Positions 1 through 7,327 of a stretch of DNA of 26,207 nt are shown here, piece after piece. The position numbers and the translations under genes are program-made. Origin of the DNA: a virus; IMG/VR virus record IMGVR_UViG_3300031999_004188, positions 1 through 26,207 of that record. One strand, given 5' to 3'. The notes beneath the pieces were generated by a model that saw nothing but the letters and a program-made list of their open reading frames with translations, was not told the DNA's origin and made no database searches. Numbering within the stretch: the stretch's first letter is position 1; each line of letters begins with the position of its first letter.

Positions 1-64
1 CAATGACCCCAACAACCTTATTACCGTTTGCTCGGCTTGTTCAGGCACTCTTGACAAAAAATAA
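1..64 (+). CDS. HNH-like endonuclease, C-terminal end (partial)
   Basis: The frame is open from the left edge (codons from base 2) and ends with TAA at 62-64. The visible residues are NDPNNLITVC followed by SACSGTLDKK. The pattern N-D-P-x-N-L-I-T-x-C-x-x-C is typical of the last part of HNH nucleases, where the Asn lies in the beta-beta-alpha metal finger and the Cys pair helps bind structural zinc. The usual CxxCH ending is CSACS here, so the final His is missing or replaced. Only 20 residues are visible, so this is a family-level suggestion. Homing HNH genes are common in phages and a second one sits in this window at 7990-8451. Confidence 0.45.
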   Translation, partial: NDPNNLITVCSACSGTLDKK

Positions 65-71
65 AAAGCTG

Positions 72-101
72 TTGCATCGAAGGTTCGGGGCATGGTATAA
101 T
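72..101 (+). promoter_or_regulatory. Extended -10 sigma70-type promoter candidate
   Basis: A perfect TATAAT lies at 96-101, with TG at 93-94 one base upstream of it, which makes an extended -10 element. A weak -35 match (TTGCAT, 72-77) is 18 nt away. Transcription would start near 108, just after the endonuclease stop and at the head of the 490-nt gene-free, helix-rich stretch. This is a sequence match only. Confidence 0.55.
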
Positions 102-107
102 ACTTAT

Positions 108-600
108 TAACAGGACAGTTCTCCTTCAATTCCCCTTGTCGGCGACTCAGACAGCTCGTCTCATGAGGAGTCCCCGCATAGGATATTGCAGCGGAATAGA
201 GAAATCGCCAATCTAACAGATTGACGATACCAAAAAAAGAGCTAACGAGAATAGGGTAAAACATCGTATGCTATAAACTCATTAGCTTCTTTTCTAAAAT
301 GTTGTTCGCCATCAGGCGAATAACATCACCCCGACATTTTAGAAAAGAATAATAACCCTGCCACATCTTCCGAAGTAGCGTTTATTACTGTTCAAGCTGC
401 CGTTAAAAGCCGCTGGGTGGTGGTTGATGCTTTTCGGTGGAGCTGGAAGTGTTTTTATAACATTTTAAGTGTAGAGCTATTAGCCTGCGATATACTGTCT
501 CGCTGCGGTGAGGCGGCATCGTAGTTTTCATATTAGTTTTTGCCTATGAGAGAACGCTCGTTCTCTCCTCGTTCTCTCGCAGGCTAATCGCTTTTACGCC
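108..600 (+). ncRNA. Candidate large structured RNA or long structured leader
   Basis: This stretch has no convincing gene and holds a chain of helices. They are: 144-148 with 168-172 enclosing the hairpin 149-152/158-161; CCGC 174-177 with GCGG 191-194; 204-214 with 218-228 (10 of 11 pairs, 3-nt loop); 240-249 with 278-287 (9 of 10); 287-300 with 336-349 (14 of 14) enclosing 301-310/315-324; 350-355 with 382-387; 395-410 with 429-444 (AGCT, CCG and AAAAGC segments); and 479-490 with 577-588 (12 of 12) enclosing 548-555/560-567. A promoter-like site precedes it. No intrinsic terminator is seen before the next gene, so it may be a separate RNA or the 5' leader of the small-gene and terminase operon. 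Size and phage context recall GOLLD and ROOL RNAs, but no homology is claimed. Confidence 0.55.
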
Positions 601-762
601 ATGCAAAAAAAGTGTCTCAAGTGTAAAAGTAAATTAGAAGCAATTCCCAACGATAAGGCTTTTATGCTTTGTCGTTCTTGCGGGCGGGTGCAATCAAAAA
701 CTTATTCCACGCTTCCGAAGGAAGTTGAGCTTGTCATTGAAGACAAGCTTTTTAGTAAATAA
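601..762 (+). CDS. Small zinc-ribbon protein
   Basis: This 53-residue gene starts at ATG 601 and ends at TAA 762. It begins MQKKCLKCKSK and carries two Cys pairs, C5-x2-C8 and C24-x2-C27 (LCRSCGR), the layout of a single zinc ribbon. The C-terminal half is charged (PKEVELVIEDKLF). Small ribbons of this type in phages are usually of unknown function, sometimes nucleic-acid or protein binding. The start lies 12 nt after the end of the long stem 479-588, so that helix could influence its translation. It is the first gene after the candidate structured RNA and probably shares a transcript with the genes that follow. Confidence 0.6.
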   Translation: MQKKCLKCKSKLEAIPNDKAFMLCRSCGRVQSKTYSTLPKEVELVIEDKLFSK

Positions 763-775
763 AAGAAAAAAAACA

Positions 776-994
776 ATGAATCACAATCACACCGAACCGC
801 AAATTTGTCAGCACGAACTGAAGTACTGTAAAAAGTGCGACGTTGTTTATTGCGAAAAATGCCAGAAGGAGTGGAGTATCAATTTTTTCACATACACAAG
901 CCCAATACAGCTTCCCTTGCAACTATACCCATGTATTACTTGCGACCCCTGCGGGCAACCATCCGTTATTACAACGTATCATGGAAATTGTTAA
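776..994 (+). CDS. Cys/His-rich small protein
   Basis: ATG 776 follows an A-rich leader; a longer in-frame version from 725 would overlap the previous gene and is not favoured. The 72-residue product starts MNHNHTEPQICQHELKYC and holds a series of ligand-like residues: C11, H13, C18-x2-C21 (CKKC), C27-x2-C30 (CEKC), then C53, C56 and C59 (PCITCDPCG). These could form one or two small zinc sites. No family is recognised. It overlaps the next small gene by 14 nt, suggesting co-translation. Confidence 0.5.
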   Translation: MNHNHTEPQICQHELKYCKKCDVVYCEKCQKEWSINFFTYTSPIQLPLQLYPCITCDPCGQPSVITTYHGNC

Positions 995-1061
995 ATGCGT
1001 CGCTTACGCTTTTCCGCTCGCCATCATCCTCGTTTTTATAATCAGTAAATATTTTTTTTAA
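981..1061 (+). CDS. Single-span membrane peptide
   Basis: This 26-residue frame (ATG 981, TAA 1059-1061) starts MEIVKCVAYAF and is hydrophobic from about residue 5 to 22, enough for one membrane helix, ending SKYFF. It overlaps the preceding gene by 14 nt. Very small membrane proteins are common in phage accessory regions, but this one is short enough to be chance; the overlap and its position in a run of small genes are the only support. Confidence 0.35.
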   Translation: MEIVKCVAYAFPLAIILVFIISKYFF

Positions 1062-1065
1062 TACC

Positions 1066-1197
1066 ATGCCAAAAACAGCCAAAGGAATAAAAATTTACAA
1101 CGCGCTCCAAAAGCAGTACGGCGAGAAAAAGGGAGCTAGTGTCTTTTTTGCGATGGAGAACAGCGGAAAAATAAAAGGCGTTGCTAAAAGAAAATAA
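1066..1197 (+). CDS. Small basic protein of unknown function
   Basis: ATG 1066 to TAA 1195-1197 gives 43 residues, beginning MPKTAKGIKIYNALQKQYG and ending KIKGVAKRK. The core reads as a helix (IYNALQKQYGEKKG), then VFFAMENSGKIKG. Small Lys-rich proteins with a YG-x2-KG-x-x-VF-A-x2-NSGKIKG pattern occur beside phage structural genes, from memory rather than a search. The role is unknown; nucleic-acid or virion binding would suit the charge. The next gene starts three bases after the stop codon. Confidence 0.55.
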   Translation: MPKTAKGIKIYNALQKQYGEKKGASVFFAMENSGKIKGVAKRK

Positions 1198-1199
1198 TA

Positions 1200-1598
1200 A
1201 TGCCGAAGAAGAATCCGACAATTCAGGAGCGGGCGAAAGAGGAGGAGCTGAAAAGTGCGGCGGAAGTAATTGAAAAAACAAAAGCCGACCTCGCACTCTT
1301 GCAGGAAAAGAAATCGGAAATGCTCCTTGCCAATAACAAAGTTGCCTCATACATCAAGGACAACGTTTTTAAGTATCGGAAAGAATGGTGGGCGGAATGG
1401 CTGCTGATGCTGCGGTCGGACGAGAAGGACATGAAGAAGACGGCGATAATTGAATTCAATAAGTTGCAGGGAAGGGTGCTACCGACGCAGCTGGAGGGAA
1501 CGGCAGGGAATCAGATTATGGTGAACATTCTGGGGATGGGAATTGATGCGGCGGAACCAGAACAGCAGAAGGCAATCGAGGGAGAAATAATAGAATAA
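1200..1598 (+). CDS. terS: Putative small terminase subunit
   Basis: The 132-residue product lies directly upstream of the large terminase with a 16-nt gap, the usual place for the small terminase, which recognises phage DNA and feeds it to the packaging motor. Residues 5-50 are strongly helical and charged (IQERAKEEELKSAAEVIEK onward), as in the coiled-coil oligomerisation part of these proteins. A Trp-rich helix (KEWWAEWLLML) follows at about residues 61-71, and the tail is acidic (EGEIIE). An N-terminal helix-turn-helix is not obvious. The assignment rests mainly on position, size and helical character. Another DNA-packaging cofactor is the main alternative. Confidence 0.55.
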   Translation: MPKKNPTIQERAKEEELKSAAEVIEKTKADLALLQEKKSEMLLANNKVASYIKDNVFKYRKEWWAEWLLMLRSDEKDMKKTAIIEFNKLQGRVLPTQLEGTAGNQIMVNILGMGIDAAEPEQQKAIEGEIIE

Positions 1599-1614
1599 TT
1601 TATAAAAACAATAC

Positions 1615-2952
1615 ATGGAAGTTAATTTGCCGAAAAATTTTACGCCTCGTCCGTACCAGAAAGAGTTTTTGGAAGACAAGCGGCGGTTCAAGGTGGCGGT
1701 GTTTCATCGTCGAGGCGGTAAGACGAAGACGGCACTAAACCAGCAGATAGCGAGAACGCAATTAAAATATTCGAAGAGTCTTGAACAGTGGATGTCGCCA
1801 GCCGACACTCGGCTGACGGAAGAAGAGCGGAACAGAAAAAACGTTTATTATACTTTTTTACCGACGTACAAACAGGCGAAGGAAACTATTTTTGCTCAGT
1901 TGATTGACGAACATGTCCCGATGGAGCTGGTGGATAAAATGAACGAGTCGGAACTGGCGATTTATTATAAGAACGGCAGCGTCCAGCGATTTGCGGGATG
2001 CGAAGACATTAATAAGCACAGAGGAATAAACCCGATTGACGTGGTGTTCGACGAATTCTCGGAAGAAGACCCCGAAATTTGGACAGGAATAATCCAGCCT
2101 GTGCTACGTGAAAATCATGGAACAGCCAGTTTTATTTTTACGCCGAAAGGACGCAACCATTCGTGGGAGATTCTTGAGTATGGTAAACAAAATCCTGACC
2201 AGTGGTTTACGAGCGTTAAGACAGTGGAGGACACGGGCGGTTTTACGGAAGGAGAAATTGAAGAAGCGAAGCGAGCCACCCCAGAATCTTTGTTTTTACA
2301 GGAGTATTATTGCTCATTTAGAGAAAACGCTGGGGCGTTCTTCAGAAAAATAAAAGAAAATTTGTACGAGGCGGACGACTACGTTGACCCGATGCACTTT
2401 TATCAGCTGGGAATCGACCTTGCTAAGTACTCTGACTTTACCGTGCTTGCTCCGTTTGATTTGGCGACGTTTAGGGTCAAGCAACTGGAAAGATTTAACC
2501 AAGTAGATTGGAATTTTCAGAAATATTTGATTGAGGCGACAGCGAGAAAGTACAATAATGCAAAAATTAAGATTGACAGAACGGGAGTCGGCGATGCGGT
2601 GGTGGAAGACTTGGAAAAACGGGGGTTAAATATCGGCGAGGACGGTGCAATTGTTTTTTCAGCCCGTTCTCGGCGGGATTTACTCGACAATTTGTCGATT
2701 CTGCTGCAACAGAGTAAGATTAAGATACCGAACGACCCAGAACTGGTTGCGGAGCTGGAAGCGTTTCAGTTTACGATGACGGAAAAAGGAAAAATAGAAG
2801 TAAGGTCACGGAAAGGGCTGCACGACGACCGAGTTATGGCGTTAGCCCTGGCGGTTCACGGCGTGGACAGCCCGATTAATAACAATTACAAAGACGATTA
2901 CTACGCTGACCAGGAAAATAATAAAAATTTTGACAGGTCTGCAATAATTTAA
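1615..2952 (+). CDS. terL: Terminase large subunit (packaging ATPase and nuclease)
   Basis: The 445-residue protein is the DNA-packaging motor: an N-terminal ATPase drives DNA into the procapsid through the portal, and a C-terminal RNase H-like nuclease cuts the concatemer. The Walker A region is HRRGGKT at 31-37, with the adenine-side PRPYQ motif just before it (11-15). Walker B is IDVVFDE at 141-147. The coupling motif is probably the FTPKGR stretch near 175. The nuclease metal ligands are visible as D268 in LGIDLA, D321 in KIDRTG and D404/D405 in LHDDRVMA. Length and motif order are normal. The start follows an A-rich leader without a Shine-Dalgarno sequence. The portal gene begins 5 nt downstream. 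Confidence 0.95.
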   Translation: MEVNLPKNFTPRPYQKEFLEDKRRFKVAVFHRRGGKTKTALNQQIARTQLKYSKSLEQWMSPADTRLTEEERNRKNVYYTFLPTYKQAKETIFAQLIDEHVPMELVDKMNESELAIYYKNGSVQRFAGCEDINKHRGINPIDVVFDEFSEEDPEIWTGIIQPVLRENHGTASFIFTPKGRNHSWEILEYGKQNPDQWFTSVKTVEDTGGFTEGEIEEAKRATPESLFLQEYYCSFRENAGAFFRKIKENLYEADDYVDPMHFYQLGIDLAKYSDFTVLAPFDLATFRVKQLERFNQVDWNFQKYLIEATARKYNNAKIKIDRTGVGDAVVEDLEKRGLNIGEDGAIVFSARSRRDLLDNLSILLQQSKIKIPNDPELVAELEAFQFTMTEKGKIEVRSRKGLHDDRVMALALAVHGVDSPINNNYKDDYYADQENNKNFDRSAII

Positions 2953-2957
2953 AATAT

Positions 2958-4898
2958 ATGCCAACAAAAAAAGCGAAGAAAGAGGAAATACTGATAAATC
3001 CGTTTCCAGATTATACGCCAGAAGAGGCTGCATATCGCTCGGAGCTGATTAGAAAACTGACCACCGCTCAGGTTGCCAGAGATTCTAATTATCGGGAGTT
3101 TAATGATACTAATTATACTCAGTATTATGATAGCAACCTTAGAGCTGCGAATTCGTATATTGAGCCAAAACGTAATCCAGAGGACACACGTGTTGTGACG
3201 GGAACGACGGAAGAAAAGGGCAGCACGCTGCTTTCGGCGATTCTAAACTACAATCTTGAGCCAAACATCATGGCGTTCGACAAGGAGATGATGGAAATTG
3301 ACGAACTGGGAAAAAATATTGAAGACTTGGTAAAAAAATCACGTGAGATAGAGAATTATGAAGAAAAAAGAGTTTTAATATACAAGGAGATGCTCGACCA
3401 GGGAACTTGCTTCGTCGAGGAGCAGTGGGTTGAGGAAACGAAGGTTGTAAAAAAATTAAAGGATGTTAATTGGAGCGACGGCGTTAAAGTAAAGAGTATT
3501 AAATGGGACGAGACTGATGCGGAAGGATTTTGCGGTTGTCAGACACGGCTTATTCGAGGCGACAAAGTTTATCTCGGCGACATGCGTGATTTTCAGCTTT
3601 CTAAACAGCCATATATTTTTACGCTCGACAAAATGAGTTATGCCGAGGCGGAAACTATTTATAAAAATTGGGACAGGTGGGAGTTCGTTCCGAAAAAAAT
3701 TGTCAGAGTTGTACCGACCGATTACTCCACTTATCGTGATTGGACGCTGGAGGCAGTGCAGGAAAACTTTGTCGAGGTGATTAAGTTTCAAAACAAATGG
3801 ACGAACGAGTTTATGATAATGCTGAATGGTGTGATGATGTTGCCGGTTGGGTTTCCGCTGGAAGCCATTTCACCATCGGGGGATTATACGATTGCCAAAG
3901 GGGATGTTTATCCAATGTCACAATTTTTTGCCTACTCCAAGTCTATTCCGGCTAAAACTAAAGTTGACCAGGCTGTTCTGGACGAAATGATGAAACTGAT
4001 TGTTTTAAAGACACGGAAATCTTATATGCCGCCGATGGCTAATAACACGGGGCGCGTTTTGTCGAGAAAAATATTTAATGCTGGTGAAATTACGAATCAG
4101 ATTGACCCTGCCAAACTGCAACCGATAGGAGACGCTACTGGCGTAACCGCATCAGAATTCAATGCGTTTGAATTTATAAAAGGAATCGTTGACCAAAAAT
4201 CCGTGTCCCCCGCTTTTGCTGGCGACCAAACATCTGGCACGCAGACAGCAACAGAAATATTGGAACTCAAAAAACAGCAAATGATGAAGTTGGGCTTGGT
4301 TATTTACGGAATTATTTCTTTGGAGAAGCAGTTGTCCTGGTTGCGGACTTACAACATTTTAACTAATTGGACGAAGAAGCAGGACACCCGTGTTAATGAG
4401 TTTACTGGTCAGCTAGAAGAGGTCTTTAAGACGATTGAAGTCGAGTCTAATTTTGAAGAAGGGCAGAAAGGAAAAAAGATTATTCAGTTTTCTCCCGAAG
4501 CTGGAGAATATACGCCTGAACAAATAATGCAGGAAGAGAGCATGTTGTCTGAGCAGAAGCGGATGCCAGTGCGAAAGACATATATCAGCCCAGAAATTGC
4601 GAAGATGAAAAACTTTTATTATATTAATATTACACCCGTCGAAAAGGAAACATCTGATTTACAAAAAATCATGTTTAAGACTGACGTTCAGGACGCAATG
4701 AATTTATTTGGTGCGCAATCACTTAATTTTCCGTACCTGATGAAGCGATATGCGGTCTTGTCTAGACAGAATCCTGAAAAATTCTTTATTCCTAACGCCC
4801 CTGTTACTCCATCTGAACAAGCGATGAAGGGTGGTGATAATAACGGATTGGGAGCGCAACTGAATAGAGGGATTGGAACTTCGATGATGGGAGGATAA
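2958..4898 (+). CDS. Portal protein
   Basis: The 646-residue product follows the large terminase, where tailed phages carry the portal, the dodecameric ring at one capsid vertex through which DNA enters and leaves. The sequence has the mixed alpha/beta pattern of large portals: a helical N-terminus with charged repeats (residues 15-60), a wing-like segment with the CxFVEEQWVEE stretch at about 150-161, and a helical stem and crown region (about 410-480, TATEILELKKQQMMKLG). The C-terminal tail is Gly/Asn rich (GGDNNGLGAQ). The large size resembles portals of short-tailed phages of the P22 type. No catalytic motif is expected. Recognition rests on length, position and general pattern. Confidence 0.85.
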   Translation: MPTKKAKKEEILINPFPDYTPEEAAYRSELIRKLTTAQVARDSNYREFNDTNYTQYYDSNLRAANSYIEPKRNPEDTRVVTGTTEEKGSTLLSAILNYNLEPNIMAFDKEMMEIDELGKNIEDLVKKSREIENYEEKRVLIYKEMLDQGTCFVEEQWVEETKVVKKLKDVNWSDGVKVKSIKWDETDAEGFCGCQTRLIRGDKVYLGDMRDFQLSKQPYIFTLDKMSYAEAETIYKNWDRWEFVPKKIVRVVPTDYSTYRDWTLEAVQENFVEVIKFQNKWTNEFMIMLNGVMMLPVGFPLEAISPSGDYTIAKGDVYPMSQFFAYSKSIPAKTKVDQAVLDEMMKLIVLKTRKSYMPPMANNTGRVLSRKIFNAGEITNQIDPAKLQPIGDATGVTASEFNAFEFIKGIVDQKSVSPAFAGDQTSGTQTATEILELKKQQMMKLGLVIYGIISLEKQLSWLRTYNILTNWTKKQDTRVNEFTGQLEEVFKTIEVESNFEEGQKGKKIIQFSPEAGEYTPEQIMQEESMLSEQKRMPVRKTYISPEIAKMKNFYYINITPVEKETSDLQKIMFKTDVQDAMNLFGAQSLNFPYLMKRYAVLSRQNPEKFFIPNAPVTPSEQAMKGGDNNGLGAQLNRGIGTSMMGG

Positions 4899-4901
4899 AA
4901 T

Positions 4902-5231
4902 ATGAGAAAACAAATTAAAAAAGATTTGGAAGCTCTGGAGTTCCAGCCAGAAGAATTTTTTAGCAAGCTTTCTGAAAACGAAAAGAAAGATTTTTTGGCT
5001 GGATGCAGCGTTATCTTTAATAACAAAATTTTTAAGAAGGTTTGCGATGATGTCGGGACTTTGCAGATTTTATATACGGCGAAGGAAGCGATAACGGCGG
5101 AAGATTTGGCGTATGGCAGGGGGCAAATTCATGGCGTGGCGATGCTTTACGAAACGTTCGCAGCTTACAACGCCATGCACTTGCAAAACATTAAGAAGGA
5201 GGAGAACTTTGATAAGTCTGACGTCATTTAA
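4902..5231 (+). CDS. Small head-region protein of unknown function
   Basis: The 109-residue protein lies between portal and scaffold, starting 3 nt after the portal stop. It is mostly helical and charged, with a start MRKQIKKDLEALEF and a C-terminal stretch GVAMLYETFAAYNAMHLQN. Two Cys residues (C35, C49) are present and no metal motif. Proteins of this size at this position are often virion or assembly factors; I do not recognise a family. Confidence 0.65.
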   Translation: MRKQIKKDLEALEFQPEEFFSKLSENEKKDFLAGCSVIFNNKIFKKVCDDVGTLQILYTAKEAITAEDLAYGRGQIHGVAMLYETFAAYNAMHLQNIKKEENFDKSDVI

Positions 5232-5252
5232 TTAATTTTAATAAAAAAAATT

Positions 5253-5810
5253 ATGGCTTTTGAAGCTTTCAACGCTGACGGAGAACCAATCTCAGGAATT
5301 CTTCCGCCAGAAGAAATTAAAAATCTTCAGGCGACGCTTGAGGAGACAAACAAAAAACTTTCCAAGCTGGAGAACAAGGAATTTAATTTTCGGAAACTCG
5401 AAAACATGACGGAGGAGCAAAGAGCAAAGCTTACGGACACCGAGCTTTCGTTGAAGAGGCAACAGGAAGAGTTGGAAGAAAAGCAAAAGTCTTTTGAAGG
5501 AGCGTTTGTTTCCGATGTCAAGGGAGACTTGTTGGCGTCACTTGTCGGCGACGACGAAGAGCTTCGGAAAAAGGTTGAACTAAATTATTCGAGAATTAAA
5601 GATTCGGATAAAGCAAAAAGCCGTGCGGAAATAAAAACTTTAATTAACGATGCTTACGCCATGTCGGTTGGGATAAAGCATCGTAACCCTATTTTTAACG
5701 CCAACAATACTTCTGGTTCTCAATCAGCCAAGACTGTAAAACCAAGTGATGACCTGCTGGAACTCGGAAAAAAATTCGGCTTGAGCGAAGAAGACTTAAA
5801 AAAGGTTTAA
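5253..5810 (+). CDS. Putative capsid scaffolding protein
   Basis: The 185-residue protein is acidic and highly helical. Residues 18-90 form a long coiled coil (LQATLEETNKKLSKLENK and onward), and the C-terminus is a short basic and acidic helix (DLLELGKKFGLSEEDLKKV). This matches phage scaffolds, which line the inside of the procapsid, direct assembly of the major capsid protein through a C-terminal helix, and leave before packaging. The PIFNANNTSGSQSAKT stretch at about 149-164 looks like a flexible linker. Position between portal and major capsid genes supports the call. The start uses an A-rich leader. The function is inferred; no homology search was possible. Confidence 0.75.
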   Translation: MAFEAFNADGEPISGILPPEEIKNLQATLEETNKKLSKLENKEFNFRKLENMTEEQRAKLTDTELSLKRQQEELEEKQKSFEGAFVSDVKGDLLASLVGDDEELRKKVELNYSRIKDSDKAKSRAEIKTLINDAYAMSVGIKHRNPIFNANNTSGSQSAKTVKPSDDLLELGKKFGLSEEDLKKV

Positions 5811-5834
5811 TAATAATTAACTAAAATTAAAAAT

Positions 5835-6272
5835 ATGGTTAAAGAAATTAAGTCCGACGAAGTAGTTTCAATTAAAAAAGATGAGTTAGCAGCGATAATG
5901 GAGAGAGTGAAGAGATTGGAATTTGCTGCGGACAAAGCTCATCTCGCCCATTTTGACGAAAAAAACAAGGGGCAACACGGCAAATCAATTAGGCTGAGAA
6001 TGATTAACGGCAAGGTTGTTTTGTCTTGGGACAATATGATTGAGAATTTAGTTGAAAAAAATCCTGCTGGAGTATGGTCAGAAAAACAAACCATTAAAAT
6101 TTATTACGAAGACAAAACGTCTGAAGACATGGACTTGGTAATTTTTAATCGCCGATTTACGCACATCAAAGCAGATGTTATTTCGGAAACAACAATGTCC
6201 GACGCCATTGTCTATAAGGTGAGAACGGAAGACGGAAGGGAATACGAAATAAATTCTCAATTTATTAATTAA
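5835..6272 (+). CDS. Unknown head-region protein, beta-rich
   Basis: The 145-residue protein begins with a charged helix (EIKSDEVVSIKKDELAAIMERV, about 4-25) and continues with alternating hydrophobic and polar residues that suggest beta strands (SIRLRMINGKVVLSW, TIKIYYEDKT, AIVYKVRTEDGREYEI). It contains neither an obvious active site nor transmembrane segments. Placed between the scaffold and capsid genes, it may be a virion or assembly protein. I do not recognise the family. Confidence 0.65.
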   Translation: MVKEIKSDEVVSIKKDELAAIMERVKRLEFAADKAHLAHFDEKNKGQHGKSIRLRMINGKVVLSWDNMIENLVEKNPAGVWSEKQTIKIYYEDKTSEDMDLVIFNRRFTHIKADVISETTMSDAIVYKVRTEDGREYEINSQFIN

Positions 6273-6281
6273 TATTTCAAT

Positions 6282-6665
6282 ATGTTTATCGGAACAAAAG
6301 AGATTAAGATTACGCTTGACAAGGATGAAAAAAATCTTTCTGTCGAGTTCGTCGATGACAATAATTCAGTTGTAATTAATAAAGAGTTGTTTGACTTAAT
6401 CAAGTCGGAAACAAAGGGTACTGGCAATGTTACCGACAATATCAACGACCTTTTCGCTCGCAAGTTCTTGGCAGAACTGGCTTATTATGACCTGGGTTTC
6501 TATTTTTGTCGTAACATTGCCAATTCGATAGAGGTCTTAGCTCATAATTTGCGGGAAGAGTTATTAAGAAGCACATTTAACTGCTCTGGCGGGGATGACA
6601 TTAACCTTAGACTCTTGACAAAAATCAAAACATCATCTTCCCCAATTGAAGATAAGGTGGTATAA
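6282..6665 (+). CDS. Unknown head-region protein
   Basis: The 127-residue protein opens with beta-like strands (KEIKITLDKDEKNLSVEFVDD) and ends with a helical half (LFARKFLAELAYYDLGFYF, SIEVLAHNLREELLR). The 5-35 segment could be a small beta domain. No motif or family is recognised. Its TAA stop shares a base with the ATG of the next short frame (TAATG), so the two would be translationally coupled. Confidence 0.65.
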   Translation: MFIGTKEIKITLDKDEKNLSVEFVDDNNSVVINKELFDLIKSETKGTGNVTDNINDLFARKFLAELAYYDLGFYFCRNIANSIEVLAHNLREELLRSTFNCSGGDDINLRLLTKIKTSSSPIEDKVV

Positions 6666-6769
6666 TGATTATAGTGCCTTTTTTAGACATAGGTTTTCAA
6701 TATTCGGCTAATCTGGCAACAGGTTGGTCGGAATCGACAACTTATCCGATGGAGCAATACCAGCGTTAA
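6665..6769 (+). CDS. Short coupled frame, 34 residues
   Basis: ATG 6665 overlaps the preceding stop by one base in TAATG, an arrangement that favours re-initiation by terminating ribosomes. The product starts MIIVPFLDIGFQYSANLA and ends PMEQYQR. It is too short to place in a family. It is the last frame before the terminator at 6808-6840. Chance is possible; the tight coupling is the only support. Confidence 0.35.
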   Translation: MIIVPFLDIGFQYSANLATGWSESTTYPMEQYQR

Positions 6770-6807
6770 AAAAAGCCATATTTTCTTCGCAGAGAAACTG
6801 CGTTAAC

Positions 6808-6840
6808 AACACGAATATTACACAAATATCGTGTTTTTTT
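6808..6840 (+). terminator. Intrinsic terminator after the scaffold block
   Basis: AACACGA (6808-6814) pairs with TCGTGTT (6829-6835), extended inward by TATT with AATA around one bulged A, and is followed without a gap by a run of T to 6840. This is the clearest Rho-independent terminator in the window. A smaller stem CGCAG/CTGCG (6788-6792 with 6798-6802) lies just upstream. It separates the packaging and scaffold genes from the decoration and capsid genes, so the latter probably need read-through or their own promoter. Confidence 0.75.
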
Positions 6841-6880
6841 GTGTAATAGGGCTTATTTATTAGTTTTAAAACTTACTTAT

Positions 6881-7327
6881 ATGGCGTTTATTCGCAAAGA
6901 AGGAAAGACAAAAATAATGTATCTTCCTGTTGCTGCCTCTGCTGGAGCGGTAACAAACGGTGCATTAATGGCTTATTCTAGCGGAGTTTTGATTCCTGCT
7001 ACAAATACTGCCAATAACTACGATATGGTTGGTGTAATCAGAAAGGCAATCACAACGGCTGATTCCGATTATGCAGTTGCTCGCTTAGTTCCGATTGAAG
7101 TACCTGTGGAAAAGAATGTTATTTGGGAAGCCCCAGTCAACGTTGGAACTTTAGCCACTACTTCCGTTGGTCTTTATTTTGACCTAGACACAGCCGATAC
7201 TGGCATTGGAGTTGACCAAAGTGCGTCAACCATGGATATTGTGCAATGCGTCAAATATATCAGTACAACTAAGGGTCATTTTATCTTGAATGTTGGCACT
7301 GACGCCAGATTAAAGGCAAATTCTTAA
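6881..7327 (+). CDS. Putative capsid decoration (head-stabilising) protein
   Basis: The ATG at 6881 follows an AT-rich leader; a longer frame from 6839 runs into the terminator T-run and is not used. The 148-residue product is rich in Ala, Thr and Val with short beta strands (IMYLPVAASAGAVTNGALMA, ARLVPIEVPVEKNVIWEA) and ends KGHFILNVGTDARLKANS. The size, beta-strand composition and position immediately before the major capsid gene resemble decoration proteins that bind the capsid surface in phages such as lambda. The call rests on context and composition. Confidence 0.6.
   Translation: MAFIRKEGKTKIMYLPVAASAGAVTNGALMAYSSGVLIPATNTANNYDMVGVIRKAITTADSDYAVARLVPIEVPVEKNVIWEAPVNVGTLATTSVGLYFDLDTADTGIGVDQSASTMDIVQCVKYISTTKGHFILNVGTDARLKANS

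Noticed and set aside
144-172. GACTC and GAGTC resembling group I intron P7 strands
   Set aside because: Only 19 nt separate them, too few for P3 and P8, and the P1 and P3 partners are missing. They are better read as a local helix of the candidate RNA.
158-172. CTCATGAG near a GAGTCC stretch, similar to a hammerhead ribozyme core
   Set aside because: The required CTGATGA and the matching GAAA element with flanking stems are not present.
6658-6666. TGGTATAAT as a promoter for the decoration and capsid genes
   Set aside because: It lacks a -35 partner, is within the end of a coding frame (GTG GTA TAA TG) and lies before the terminator at 6808. It is recorded only as a possibility.
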